A stretch of 64,000 nt of DNA from Bacteroidota bacterium (GCA_017860295.1 JAFNAS010000011.1:62001-126000), one strand, 5' to 3'; numbered from the stretch's first letter, positions 16,401 to 24,352 are shown. Made by a program: numbers and translations. Notes: generated by a model not told the origin, from the sequence alone.

Positions 16401-17845
16401 TCGGCCATGGGACGGAACATTTTTCCCTCCACGCCCACCAGCGCCATTACGGGCAGATAGACGATCAAAATGATAACCTGTCCGAAAGTAGCCGAACTCA
16501 TCATCCGTTTGGCCGACATAAACACGCTTTCGTTCATCTGCTGCTGCGATAGTTGCGCCACCCCGGGATTCTCCTTATGAAAACGGGAGATGCGATGCAC
16601 CACACTCTCCACAATAATCACAGCTCCGTCGACTATCAGTCCGAAGTCGATAGCCCCCAGACTCATCAGGTTGCCCGATACTCCGAAGAGCCGCATCATG
16701 GAGATGGCAAACAGCATCGACAACGGAATAACCGAGGCCACAATCAGCCCCGCCCTCCAGTTACCGAGCAACAGCACCAGCACAAAAACCACGATCAAAG
16801 CGCCCTCGATCAGATTGCGGGAGACCGTATTCACCGCGCGATCCACCAGATCGGAACGGTTCAGAAAGGGTTCGATATGCACCCCCTCGGGCAGCGATTT
16901 TTGTATCGAGGCCACACGTTCTTCCACCTTTTTTACCACATCGCGGGCATTGCCCCCCTTCAGCATCATGACCACACCACCCACGGCTTCGGCGGTATCG
17001 ATTACAAAGGCTCCGTAGCGGGTGGCCGAGCCGTATTGTACCGTTGCCACATCGCGCACCAGCACCGGCATACCTCCCGCTCCGTTTTTCACCACAATTT
17101 TGCCGATCTCATCTAAGTTTTTGACCAGTCCAATACCCCGTATAAAATAGGAGGATTGTCCCTTTTCGATGTAGGCGCTCCCTGTGTTTTCGTTGTTACG
17201 CTCCAGCGCCTGGAAGATATCGGTGAGGGTAAGGTTGAGAGCCCGCATCCGTTCGGGTTGCACCGCCACTTCGTACTGTTTTACAAATCCGCCGTAACTG
17301 TTTACATCGGCCACACCGGGCGTGCCCAACATGCGTCGCCGCACCACCCAGTCCTGAAGCGTGCGTAGCTCCATGGCATCGTATTTCTTTTCGAAAGCCT
17401 TGTCGATCCGAAGCCGGTACTGATAAATTTCGCCCAACCCCGTCGAGACGGGAGCCAGTTCGATTTTGGCCACGCCGGGCGGAATCGCCTCTTCCGCCTC
17501 TTTCAGCCGTTCGCTCATCTGCTGACGCGCCCAATAGATATCCACGTCGTCGTCGAAAACGATCGTTACCACCGACAATCCCAGTCGCGAAATGGAACGC
17601 AACTCTTCGATGCCGGGAATATTTGCCAGCGCTACCTCCACCGGAGCCGTCACCGTGCTCTCCACCTCCTCCACCGCCAGCGAAGGAGCAAGCGCAATAA
17701 CCTGCACCTGGTTGTTGGTGATGTCGGGAATGGCATCGACCGGCAACTGGGTAAGTGAATAGATGCCCCAGCCGGTGAGTACCGCGATAAACAAACCGAC
17801 AATCAGTTTGTTCTTTATAGAAAAATGAATAATACGCTCTATCAT
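13457..17845 (-). CDS. Heavy-metal efflux RND pump fused to a TolC-like outer membrane factor
   Basis: 1462 residues, about 420 longer than a CusA/CzcA pump. Residues 1 to about 1040 are the RND transporter: N-terminal helix IIHFSIKNKLIVGL, periplasmic porter domains, and the TM4 proton-relay motif DFGLIVDGAVIIVES near residue 400, typical of heavy-metal RND proteins. After the last membrane helix (LFVLPVLYAWFASP) a basic stretch RRFRWRRLKKR leads into a second hydrophobic, signal-peptide-like segment (ATAIMMLIVVSSAMAAG, about residues 1048-1064). Residues about 1070-1462 are a TolC-family outer membrane factor rich in long helices and repeated (LKQALQLALENNRSIRASE...). The DNA is GC-rich for the window. 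The adaptor gene follows 11 bp downstream. Fused pumps of this length are, to my knowledge, found in other Bacteroidota. Confidence 0.93.
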   Translation of the reverse strand: MIERIIHFSIKNKLIVGLFIAVLTGWGIYSLTQLPVDAIPDITNNQVQVIALAPSLAVEEVESTVTAPVEVALANIPGIEELRSISRLGLSVVTIVFDDDVDIYWARQQMSERLKEAEEAIPPGVAKIELAPVSTGLGEIYQYRLRIDKAFEKKYDAMELRTLQDWVVRRRMLGTPGVADVNSYGGFVKQYEVAVQPERMRALNLTLTDIFQALERNNENTGSAYIEKGQSSYFIRGIGLVKNLDEIGKIVVKNGAGGMPVLVRDVATVQYGSATRYGAFVIDTAEAVGGVVMMLKGGNARDVVKKVEERVASIQKSLPEGVHIEPFLNRSDLVDRAVNTVSRNLIEGALIVVFVLVLLLGNWRAGLIVASVIPLSMLFAISMMRLFGVSGNLMSLGAIDFGLIVDGAVIIVESVVHRISRFHKENPGVAQLSQQQMNESVFMSAKRMMSSATFGQVIILIVYLPVMALVGVEGKMFRPMAEVVTFALIGAAILSLTYVPVASALFLSKSTTHKPSVSDRLLDKLHRLYQPLIGVALARKRTVILASVLLFVASLVLFNRLGGEFIPQLEEGDLAAGVITLQGGSLSHTVDVVKKANKLLLDNFPEIKHTVCKIGAGEIPTDPTPMETGDYIITLKDKSEWSSADTREELVEKMEEKLSVLAGVKFEFQQPIQMRFNELLSGSKQDIAIKIFGDDLPTLAKKAEQVEHIISGIDGVSDINVEKVTGLAQVQVSFDRDRLAQYGLSVGEANRVLRTAFAGTSAGVVFDREQRFPLVVRLDKDYRQNLDDVKNLSLQLPGGGQITLDQIANVTIQSGPAQVSREDTRRRITIGFNVRDRDVKSVIDEVQQRIGEEISLPTGYYFDYGGQFQNLEAAKKRLAIAVPIALLLIFLLLYFTFRSVKQAMLIYSAVPMAAIGGVLALWLRGMNFSISAGVGFIALFGVAVLNGIVLIAEFNRLEKEGITDIHERIFKGLHARLRPVLMTAAVASLGFIPMAVSGSAGAEVQRPLATVVIGGLITATLLTLFVLPVLYAWFASPRRFRWRRLKKRSVATAIMMLIVVSSAMAAGEKPLTVDLKQALQLALENNRSIRASEYEVGALKAKKGAAWDIPKTTFEGEYGQMNSYRKDNSFTVFQSMAFPTVYINQSRLAGEEVKSGEWQLKSLQLDIATQVKHLYWQLVYLNARNELLLRQDSLYAGFMKAAELRATVGETNRLEMITARSQALETKNQLRQNQADRNIAVNKLQLLLGVAQPMAAIRIADTLLRKIDYLPVVDKVRLEANPALGYAEQQTAVSAVNRNLEVSKLLPELSFGYTNQTMLGTESSSGKIYGSTDRFSGIKAGISIPLWFGASSAKMKAARVAEKASRANADATRLSLESSYRNLLLEYEKYAGSIDFYEKQAVKESDLIIDQATAAYKGGAMEYMDYIQSLSRALAIKQNYLDALNNYNQTVVEIEQITGKIQ

Positions 17846-18170
17846 AACAAAATATGCTAAAGTTAAATGAATACCGAACCGACACGGTTTTTCAGCACGA
17901 AAAATCCATGACAGTCAATTTGTACAAAAAAGAGAGTGTGATTATCCGCAAAGCATACGATTCAGCAATGTGAATCTCCTATGGAGAAATAAGATCCGGA
18001 GGACATAGTCTCTGTTTACTGAGATGCATGTCGTACCGACATAAATCCGATAGCCCGTCAGGGCTTGCATATCAACAGCGGTTTGCAAATACAGGAATAA
18101 TACCTCGTAGAGGTTTCATCGATTTAATACCCCCACACAAGGTTTGCAGATAATCAGAAAAAAAGGGTAC
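17846..18170. repeat. Intergenic region with CCCGTNNGGG-type repeat units
   Basis: No gene is visible. The DNA holds short palindromic units of one family: TAGCCCGTCAGGGCTTG near 18050, CCTCGTAGAGGTTTCATCGA near 18105, and CTCCTATGGAGAAAT near 17972. A similar unit (ATCCCGTAGGGGTTGACC) occurs near 52505. It separates the DUF6660 gene from the pump gene. Confidence 0.5.
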
Positions 18171-18482
18171 TCAGGCTAACTCGGGAGGTTGCCAGACAGA
18201 GCTGAAAAGAGAGGAATAGTATTGCGAAATGTATTTCGGCAGAAGTTCGCCCAATGCCAGGGTCCAATAATGAGGCTGGATAGAAGGTACGAAACCGAGA
18301 ACGGGAGTAGAGCAACACTGACAATTGCAAAAAGGTGAACATTGATCCATGCAATCAGTATGCAGAGGGGTGCCCTGCACAACTTCCGACTGATGTTTGC
18401 TGCCACCCGATACCGCATCCTGACACGGATACAACGAAAGCCCGAGCAGATAAACGGAAAAGAGAATAGCAAACCATTTCAT
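18171..18482 (-). CDS. Small secreted Cys-rich protein, DUF6660 family
   Basis: 103 residues. It begins MKWFAILFSVYLLGLSLYPC, a signal-peptide-like N-terminus. A cysteine cluster follows, DCMDQCSPFCNCQCCSTP (about residues 42-59), resembling a metal-binding knot. The C-terminus ends KYISQYYSSLFSSVWQPPELA. Proteins of this type (DUF6660) occur beside CusA/CzcA operons in Bacteroidota, and a role in copper or other metal handling in the periplasm is a reasonable inference. An upstream TTG would add six residues; the ATG at 18482 is preferred. A TAACTTTG box at 18489-18496 lies so close that the transcript would be nearly leaderless. It is 325 bp upstream of the pump gene and probably the first gene of that operon. 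Confidence 0.75.
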   Translation of the reverse strand: MKWFAILFSVYLLGLSLYPCQDAVSGGSKHQSEVVQGTPLHTDCMDQCSPFCNCQCCSTPVLGFVPSIQPHYWTLALGELLPKYISQYYSSLFSSVWQPPELA

Positions 18483-18488
18483 ATCCTG

Positions 18489-18496
18489 CAAAGTTA
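18489..18496 (-). promoter_or_regulatory. Possible -7 box before the DUF6660 gene
   Basis: Minus-strand TAACTTTG ends 7 bp before the ATG, which predicts a transcript start at or within a few bases of the start codon. No -33 TTG was found, so this is uncertain. Confidence 0.35.
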
Positions 18497-18632
18497 ACAA
18501 AAAAAGGGATTATCGATGTCAGCACGGCTTTTTATTGTCTACCCCAAACCCACTGACGATCTGCGATGTCACTACTACAAGCCTCCAGGGGCTATAAATC
18601 TGCTATCTTTACCGGTGCAAAAGTCCCCTTTA

Positions 18633-18822
18633 GGCAGGTCTGTTAAGTTCTACGTTTGCGTTTTTATTATTCAAAAAATCATAGAGGGTCGGCAAAACCA
18701 CCACGAGACATACCATTAAGAAATTAAGACTATTAAGAGTGGTCCCCTTCATTTTCTTCATTCCTTAATGGGTTGAATTTTGCTGTTTTCGTCCCGAGAA
18801 ATCAGAACTTAACAGTCCTACC
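18633..18822. repeat. 190-bp MITE-like element with 19-bp terminal inverted repeats
   Basis: The left end (18633-18651) reads GGCAGGTCTGTTAAGTTCT. The right end (18804-18822), read on the minus strand, is GGTAGGACTGTTAAGTTCT: 17 of 19 positions match. The interior is AT-rich, with no reading frame. No clear target duplication was found. Confidence 0.45.
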
Positions 18823-18836
18823 TCTTTGCATTAGGG

Positions 18837-18867
18837 TTGTCTTTCATCCACAGATTCATTACCTTTG
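18837..18867 (+). promoter_or_regulatory. crcB promoter
   Basis: TTG at 18837-18839 and TACCTTTG at 18860-18867 are separated by 20 bp, matching the Bacteroidota -33/-7 pattern, about 20 bp before the crcB ATG. No fluoride riboswitch fits in this short leader. Confidence 0.65.
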
Positions 18868-18887
18868 CACCAAAAGTACTGCGTAAC

Positions 18888-19265
18888 ATGTTCAAAACAA
18901 TACTTATTGTCGGTTCGGGCGGTTTTATCGGCAGCGTGGCGCGTTACTACGTCTCCAAGCTGAACCTGCATATCGATTTTTTTTCCATCCCGGTCGGAAC
19001 ACTGCTGGTAAACGTGCTGGGCTGTTTCGTTATCGGCTTTCTGACGGGCATTGCCGATAAAAGCGCCATCCTCACCGTCGAATGGCGCATGTTTCTGATG
19101 GTGGGAATTTGCGGTGGATTCACCACCTTTTCGTCGTTTGCCAACGAAAACCTGATGTTGCTCCACAACGGACTGATGCTCTCCATCCTTCTCTACACCG
19201 GGCTCAGTATTTTGCTCGGTTTTACGGCTGTCTATCTCGGTTACGTCACCTCAAACTTGCTTTAA
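18888..19265 (+). CDS. crcB: Fluoride ion channel CrcB/Fluc
   Basis: 125 residues, four hydrophobic helices, the normal Fluc size. Diagnostic pieces are GGFIGSVARYYVS at the N-terminus (G.GA.LR..), PVGTLLVNVLGCFVIGF (the NxxG helix, about residues 40-56) and GICGGFTTFSSFANE (GfcGgfTTFStf, about residues 74-88). It is a dual-topology dimer that exports fluoride across the inner membrane. A TTG 17 codons upstream is in frame, but the ATG at 18888 gives the family's usual start and leaves the promoter outside the gene. The DUF190 gene starts 2 bp after the stop. Confidence 0.95.
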   Translation: MFKTILIVGSGGFIGSVARYYVSKLNLHIDFFSIPVGTLLVNVLGCFVIGFLTGIADKSAILTVEWRMFLMVGICGGFTTFSSFANENLMLLHNGLMLSILLYTGLSILLGFTAVYLGYVTSNLL

Positions 19266-19267
19266 CT

Positions 19268-19612
19268 ATGGAAAAGTCACACAGCATTCTGAAGTTTTAC
19301 CTCAGCACCACCGACAAAATCAACGGCAAACTACTCTACGAGCAGATTGTGCAGGAAGCCCGCAAACAAGGCATCTCGGGGGTCACCGTCTACCGGGGCA
19401 TTATGGGCTACGGACTGAGCAGCACCATCTACTCCTCCAAGTTCTGGGAGCTGACCGAAAAGCTGCCGGTGATGATAGAAATAATCGATGAAACCGACAC
19501 TTTGGAGGCCTTTTACCAACACCTGGAGCCCGAATTGCTCGAAATGCCCAAAGGGTGCCTCGTCACACTCGACCCCATCACCATCAAACTCCATAAATCG
19601 GGGAAACAGTAG
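19268..19612 (+). CDS. DUF190 family protein
   Basis: 114 residues with no signal peptide or membrane helix. The sequence shows the DUF190 pattern: LKFYLSTTDKINGKLLYEQI near the N-terminus, GISGVTVYRGIMGYG in the middle (about residues 37-51) and LPVMIEIIDE. DUF190 proteins are small ferredoxin-like/GlnB-like folds often encoded beside crcB. A regulatory or accessory role in fluoride tolerance is inferred from that linkage, not shown. It is translationally close to crcB (2-bp gap). Confidence 0.88.
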   Translation: MEKSHSILKFYLSTTDKINGKLLYEQIVQEARKQGISGVTVYRGIMGYGLSSTIYSSKFWELTEKLPVMIEIIDETDTLEAFYQHLEPELLEMPKGCLVTLDPITIKLHKSGKQ

Positions 19613-20335
19613 ACCCGATTGCTGCAAGAAGTATCTCCCATCATCTTTTCCTGAGGCTCACAATAGTTATAATCCGGTCTCTGTCAACTGCAATTTTATC
19701 TGTTCCTGCTACTATAGCCTCTATTCCAATTAGAATCGCTGCTATTCCTGCTGGAATCGCTCCTGTTACAATTGGAATCGCCGCTGTTCCTGCTGGAATT
19801 GCCGCCATTACAATTGGAATCGCCGCTGTTCCTGCTGGAATGACTGCTGTTACAATTGGAATCGCCGCTGTTCCTGCTGGAATTGCCGCTGTTACAATTG
19901 GAATCGCTCCTGTTTCTGCTGGAATTGCCGCTGTTACAATTGGAATCGCTCCTGTTTCTGCTGGAATTGCCGTCTGCTGGAATTGCCGCTATTACAATTG
20001 CAATAAACTACAATACAACTATTTGCAATAAACAAACACGAAAAACAGACGCTATAACAACTGCTAAAAACCAAAAGTCAATAGTCAATATTCGCTATCT
20101 TTTGCCGCCATCTTTTATTACAAAGAGCCGGATTTACACCCCGGCGGATATCGGATTGAAATTGGCTGCACTGATTTACGATTCCGACGGAACAGGGGAG
20201 CAAACACATTAATTAAGCTAAATCTTGTCTTGCAAAAATAAATTTGTAGCTTTGGAACGTAAAAATTATTTGCCAAAAGGCAGTATATAGGCGGGTTAGG
20301 CGATCGGATTACAAATAGCTGCGCTGATCTTCTCC
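19613..20335. repeat. 21-bp tandem repeat array (about 19690-20010) and flanks
   Basis: From about 19690 to 20010 the DNA is built of roughly 15 units of 21 bp alternating as two types: GGAATCGCCGCTGTTCCTGC and GGAATTGCCGCTGTTACAAT (each plus one T). The first units are the most diverged, and one unit near 19978 is partial. Forward frames stay open through the array and give seven-residue repeats (GIAAVPA, GIAAVTI), but they have no proper start, signal or ending, so I do not call a gene. From 20040 to 20335 I see AT-rich sequence and short pieces of the GGCGGAT/TCCGACG repeat family. Confidence 0.75.
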
Positions 20336-20600
20336 GCTGGCGCAGGTCTCCCGACCTGTGCCCGAGAAAAAAATAAAAAAGCCAAAACAGGCACGGGTCA
20401 GGAGACCCGCGCCAGCAAAGGAGACTATGTACTTTCCGCCCCGGCGGATTTGCAATCCGTCGCCGCAAAGAGGATAGGGATCTGCGATCCCGGACAGAAG
20501 AACAGCTGGATAATTAGTGCCCTGCAAAGCCAACGGTAGAACATTGTCGGATTACAAATCCTTCAACTCGATTCCGTCGTCGGATTGCAATTAACAAACA
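20336..20600. repeat. Long palindromic dispersed repeat, copy A
   Basis: Two parts. A long hairpin (20336-20416) pairs GCTGGCGCAGGTCTCC with GGAGACCCGCGCCAGC around an A-rich loop. A block from about 20438 to 20590 starts CCCCGGCGGATTTGCAATCC and continues with CAAAGCCAACGGTAGAACAT. Near-identical blocks recur at 22879-23183 (both parts), 24021-24186 (second part) and 55871-56003 (diverged). Confidence 0.85.
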
Positions 20601-20680
20601 GCGATAGCTAAATCCGACGGGACATACAAAACATCTTGTTTCTCTCATTTTTGATTTATACCATCTAAACACTATTTTGA

Positions 20681-22867
20681 ATGACCCCAGATGAAAAACA
20701 AAAAGAAATAGACGAATGGCTTAGTAATTTACCAACTGAAATCGACCAGTCTTATTCATTCCTATTGGAAAATGTAAAGAAATTCCAAACCTTTGACTTA
20801 CTTTCATATTTCTCCTTCTATAATCATTTGCATAACGGCGAACGCTATTCTGACTTCAGAGGTGATAAAAATTTCTTTGTATCTGAAGTAATTGCTCTCT
20901 TATGTTTAAAGAGTGACTTTATAAATCAAAGTTCCATTTCAAAGGATGATTATATGACATTAATAATGGAAATGCAGCAGACTGTGTTGAATTATTGTGG
21001 ACGGATTGATGCGATGCAGATGCAAAGAGAGTACAAGCCAATAGGAGAGAATGTAATTTCTGATATTGCTAACATACTCTCACGAGAAGCCATGCACATT
21101 AGAAATCCAGGATTGCCCCAACATCATTTAATTTTTACCGAAAAACTCTTTGAACCGATAAAAAATGAAGTAAAATCCATCTTTGGTTTTTCTATTTCCG
21201 ATTCGATTATTATCAGAAATAAATTATCAAGAATGATTAACCTGAAGTGTAGAACTGTAATTGATGAAACACTAGACAACGCCAAAAAACATGCGAAAGA
21301 AATAATTCAATACAGAAAAAGAAAAACTGTTGAACATAACAGTGTATTTACGAAAGAGCAACTTGAAAAATTTTCTAAGGATTCGGATAAGAAAATCAAA
21401 CAATGGTTACAAGTTCATTTTCTGAACGAACTATATTACACATTTGGCAACATATACACTTTCACAGCAGAGGAATTATCAGAATTTACAAAAGTTGAAT
21501 TAGATGCTGTGAAAGCATTTCTAAAGACCTTTTCATGTAAGTTTCCCTCTCTCAAAGCAGAAGATAAAATTTATGAGCCAGTTACTATTCTTAAGACAAA
21601 GCCAATTATTGAACATGAAGGAAGATTTTTAATTCCCTCTTTCCCCCTCATGATTTGGGCTGTGGAAGATGTAGTTGAAATGGCAATCAAACAAAAATCA
21701 AAACTAAATAATAAATACCATGACATAAGACACGAATTTGTGCTTAACCAAGGCTTAGAATATTTCAAAACAATTCTCCCGACTGCGAAAGTGTTTCAAC
21801 CTAATTTATTTTACAATGTAAATGATAAGAGATGCGAAACAGATGGACTTATTATTTATGATCAGGTTCTTTTCATTATTGAAGCGAAAGGGCATAGGAT
21901 AACTCCAAGAGCAAGAAAAGGTTTTGCCGACAGAACAGAAAAACATTTAGAGGAAATTATTCAAGAATCATACGAACAAGGTCTTAGAACGCTTAAGTAC
22001 ATTGAGCAAAGCGACAGTGCAAAGTTTAAAACTAAATATGGAGAACAAGTCCTGATTAACCGTAAAGATTTTAATGAAATTATTATTGTCTCACTAGCTT
22101 TAGAACCAGTAGGCAATTTGACAATGTCCATTAAAGCTACTAACGACATTGGATATTTTCAAGATGAACATTTCCCTTGGATAATTAGTCTTTACGATTT
22201 AGTCGTTTTAGCTGACTTGTTTGAAAATCCTATTCTGCTCATTCACTACATAAAACGGAGAAAGAAATTCTTAAGTCACAAAATTCTTTCAACTTACGAA
22301 GAATTAGATTTGATCTCTTATTTTCTATCAAATGGACTTAATATCGAGCACATTCTAAGAGATGCGAAAGAACAAAATGCAAGTTGGATTGAGTTTATGC
22401 CTGACACTGATGAAATAAATGATTACTACATGTATAAGTTCGGATATAAAACAAAATTTACGGAAAAGCCAAAGTCCTTTATTTCAAAAGAATTCAACAA
22501 CTTGCTTCTTCAATTTGACAGTTCAAGAATGCCTCATAGAGTGCGTATGTCACTCTTGATGTTGGAAGTCAATAAAGAATCCATTAAGCAACTAATGTCT
22601 TACATAAAAAAAATAAAGAAATTATTTGCCGAAGATAAAAGATTTCACGATTGTTCAATTTATACTCATGCATTAGGAGGCATTGGAATAACTTTTATGA
22701 CAGGAACTAATAAGATGGAGTTAGATTTCAAACTACATCAGTATTGCTCATATAAATTAGACCAGCTGAACGCAAATACATGGATAGGACTTGGAGATAT
22801 TTCGCTTGATAAAAATGCTTACAATCTTCAATCTATGTTCTTTTCTATGAGAGAGAAAACAGAATAA
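20681..22867 (+). CDS. Orphan protein with a PD-(D/E)XK-like nuclease motif
   Basis: 728 residues, predicted cytoplasmic, and Lys/Ile/Asn-rich; the coding DNA is strongly AT-rich (about 28% GC in one 60-base line I counted). I do not recognise the whole protein. Around residues 386-403 it has CETDGLIIYDQVLFIIEAKG: Asp, then a strand, then E-A-K, the core of PD-(D/E)XK nucleases. The N-terminal 280 residues are mostly helical; the C-terminal part has no motif known to me. The base composition and flanking long repeats indicate acquired DNA. A large single-gene protein with a restriction-type nuclease motif in an island suggests phage or plasmid defence, but this is inference. It has no methylase or helicase neighbour. 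Confidence 0.7.
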   Translation: MTPDEKQKEIDEWLSNLPTEIDQSYSFLLENVKKFQTFDLLSYFSFYNHLHNGERYSDFRGDKNFFVSEVIALLCLKSDFINQSSISKDDYMTLIMEMQQTVLNYCGRIDAMQMQREYKPIGENVISDIANILSREAMHIRNPGLPQHHLIFTEKLFEPIKNEVKSIFGFSISDSIIIRNKLSRMINLKCRTVIDETLDNAKKHAKEIIQYRKRKTVEHNSVFTKEQLEKFSKDSDKKIKQWLQVHFLNELYYTFGNIYTFTAEELSEFTKVELDAVKAFLKTFSCKFPSLKAEDKIYEPVTILKTKPIIEHEGRFLIPSFPLMIWAVEDVVEMAIKQKSKLNNKYHDIRHEFVLNQGLEYFKTILPTAKVFQPNLFYNVNDKRCETDGLIIYDQVLFIIEAKGHRITPRARKGFADRTEKHLEEIIQESYEQGLRTLKYIEQSDSAKFKTKYGEQVLINRKDFNEIIIVSLALEPVGNLTMSIKATNDIGYFQDEHFPWIISLYDLVVLADLFENPILLIHYIKRRKKFLSHKILSTYEELDLISYFLSNGLNIEHILRDAKEQNASWIEFMPDTDEINDYYMYKFGYKTKFTEKPKSFISKEFNNLLLQFDSSRMPHRVRMSLLMLEVNKESIKQLMSYIKKIKKLFAEDKRFHDCSIYTHALGGIGITFMTGTNKMELDFKLHQYCSYKLDQLNANTWIGLGDISLDKNAYNLQSMFFSMREKTE

Positions 22868-23231
22868 ATTAGTCCTCCGCTGGCGCAGGTCTCCCGACCT
22901 GTGCCCGAGCAAAAAAATAAAAAAGCCAAAACAGGCACGGGTCAGGAGGAGACCCGCGCCAGCAAAGGGATCGAATTGAATATTCTTATGCTCGATTTCG
23001 TCGTCGGATTGCAATTCCGTCGCGGCGGATTTGCAATCCGTCGACGCAAAGAGTATAGGGATCTGCGATCCCGCAAAGAAGAACAACTGGATAATTAGTG
23101 CCCTGCAAAGCCAACGGTAGAACATTGTCGGATTACAAATCCTTATACTCGATTCCGTCGTCGGATTGCAAATCCGACGGGACAGGACGGTACAGGATCA
23201 CAAAACGAATAAATAGCTCATTAAATATTAA
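22868..23231. repeat. Long palindromic dispersed repeat, copy B
   Basis: The hairpin part is at 22879-22963, almost identical to copy A with an extra GGA, and the GGCGGATTTGCAATCC block runs from about 23021 to 23183. It fills the space between the two AT-rich orphan genes. Confidence 0.85.
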
Positions 23232-23951
23232 ATGAAAAAAATAATGTTGATATTAATCATTTTAGCAAGCCTGATCCCTGGCACCTTAGCTGTATTAGAA
23301 CATATTCAAAACGACAAAGCAAAAAAAGAATTAAACTCCAAGATTGATAGCCTTACAATCAATAACTTAGATTTAAAAAAAAGCATAAGGCTTTTATCAC
23401 AAGACAATGCGAACCTATCACACCAACTAACAGAAACTGCGATGAAACTTAATAACCAAGTAATTGGCAATGGCGATTTAGATATTGAAATAAATGCAAC
23501 TAAACCCACCGAGTTTAGGTTTCGATTTAAAAACAATAGTGAGTTATCTGTAAATAACATCAGTATCATAATTCAAAATTATTCAGAAATAATGAAATGC
23601 CCAATATTAAGAGAGAGTAAAAATGAAATTGTTATTAAATCTGACTGTTACATGAACAAGCATACTAGAATATCTGGGTTTACTTTAAATCCCAAAGCAG
23701 CGTATTTAGATGAGACTGTATATCAATTGACGAGTGGATATATGAATTTCGCATTTAGAATTGCAACACTAAAAAAAACCAACTTCTATCATATCGCTTA
23801 TAAAATAATAAATGGATGCATATATTGTTCTAAAAGAGAGTATAATGTAGTTAATGACAAACTGATCTTTGTTAAAGAAATCAACGATCTAAATCTACCT
23901 GATGAATATTGGTCAAAAAATTTTTATACTAAAACATTATCCACAGATTAA
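23232..23951 (+). CDS. Hypothetical membrane-anchored coiled-coil protein
   Basis: 239 residues, not recognised. An N-terminal hydrophobic segment (MLILIILASLIPGTLAVL) could be a signal anchor. It is followed by a coiled coil rich in Lys, Asn and Leu to about residue 75. The rest looks like a beta-rich domain with several cysteines (CPILRE, SDCYMN, NGCIYCSKRE). The DNA is AT-rich like the preceding orphan gene, and the gene lies between repeat copies B and C. It might be a partner of the nuclease-like protein, but 364 bp of repeat separate them and nothing else links them. Confidence 0.6.
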   Translation: MKKIMLILIILASLIPGTLAVLEHIQNDKAKKELNSKIDSLTINNLDLKKSIRLLSQDNANLSHQLTETAMKLNNQVIGNGDLDIEINATKPTEFRFRFKNNSELSVNNISIIIQNYSEIMKCPILRESKNEIVIKSDCYMNKHTRISGFTLNPKAAYLDETVYQLTSGYMNFAFRIATLKKTNFYHIAYKIINGCIYCSKREYNVVNDKLIFVKEINDLNLPDEYWSKNFYTKTLSTD

Positions 23952-24344
23952 TAATCTGTTCCAGCCTCCGTTCCGTCCCAGCGGATCTGCTATCCCGTAA
24001 AGAAATAATGCCTTACAGCTCCGCCCCGGCGGATTTGCAATCCGTCGCCGCAAAGAGTATAGGGATCTGCGATCCCGCAAAGAAGAACATCTGGATAATT
24101 AGTGCCCTGCAAAGCCAACGGTAGAACATTGTCGGATTACAAATCCTTCAACTCGATTCCGTCGTCGGATCGCAGATCCGACGGGACAGACTAAAGCCCT
24201 GAAGAGTCTTGTTCAGTTTTCCGTCAGCTAAAGCAGACGGCAATTCGCCTCTATTTCTCCCACTCCTACCTCGTTTCACTCCCTTTCCCAGAGCCTCCTC
24301 CTACATCTTTTGGGGGCAATGCGAAGAATTTTCAAAAATTGACG
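23952..24344. repeat. Long palindromic dispersed repeat, copy C, and intergenic DNA
   Basis: A third copy of the GGCGGATTTGCAATCC block runs from about 24021 to 24186, ending with CCGTCGTCGGATCGCAGATC. The large hairpin part of copies A and B is missing; a shorter relative (CGTCCCAGCGGATCTGC) precedes it. No gene is supported here: the 74-residue frame starting at 24209 runs into the riboswitch. Confidence 0.8.
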
Positions 24345-24352
24345 TAACTTTG
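24345..24352 (+). promoter_or_regulatory. -7 box upstream of the TPP riboswitch
   Basis: TAACTTTG followed by CACCCGG fits TAnnTTTG. Transcription would begin about 55 nt before the riboswitch. Confidence 0.5.

Noticed and set aside
13979-16552. 857-codon open frame antisense to the RND pump gene
   Set aside because: It lies wholly inside the pump gene, has a His/Arg/Gln-rich sequence with no domain, and is a by-product of GC-rich codon use on the other strand.
19690-20010. CRISPR array
   Set aside because: Units of 21 bp are contiguous, with no unique spacers and no cas gene.
20336-24186. True integron cassette array
   Set aside because: There is no integrase in the window and the repeats lack visible attC core sites. 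Only the layout is similar.
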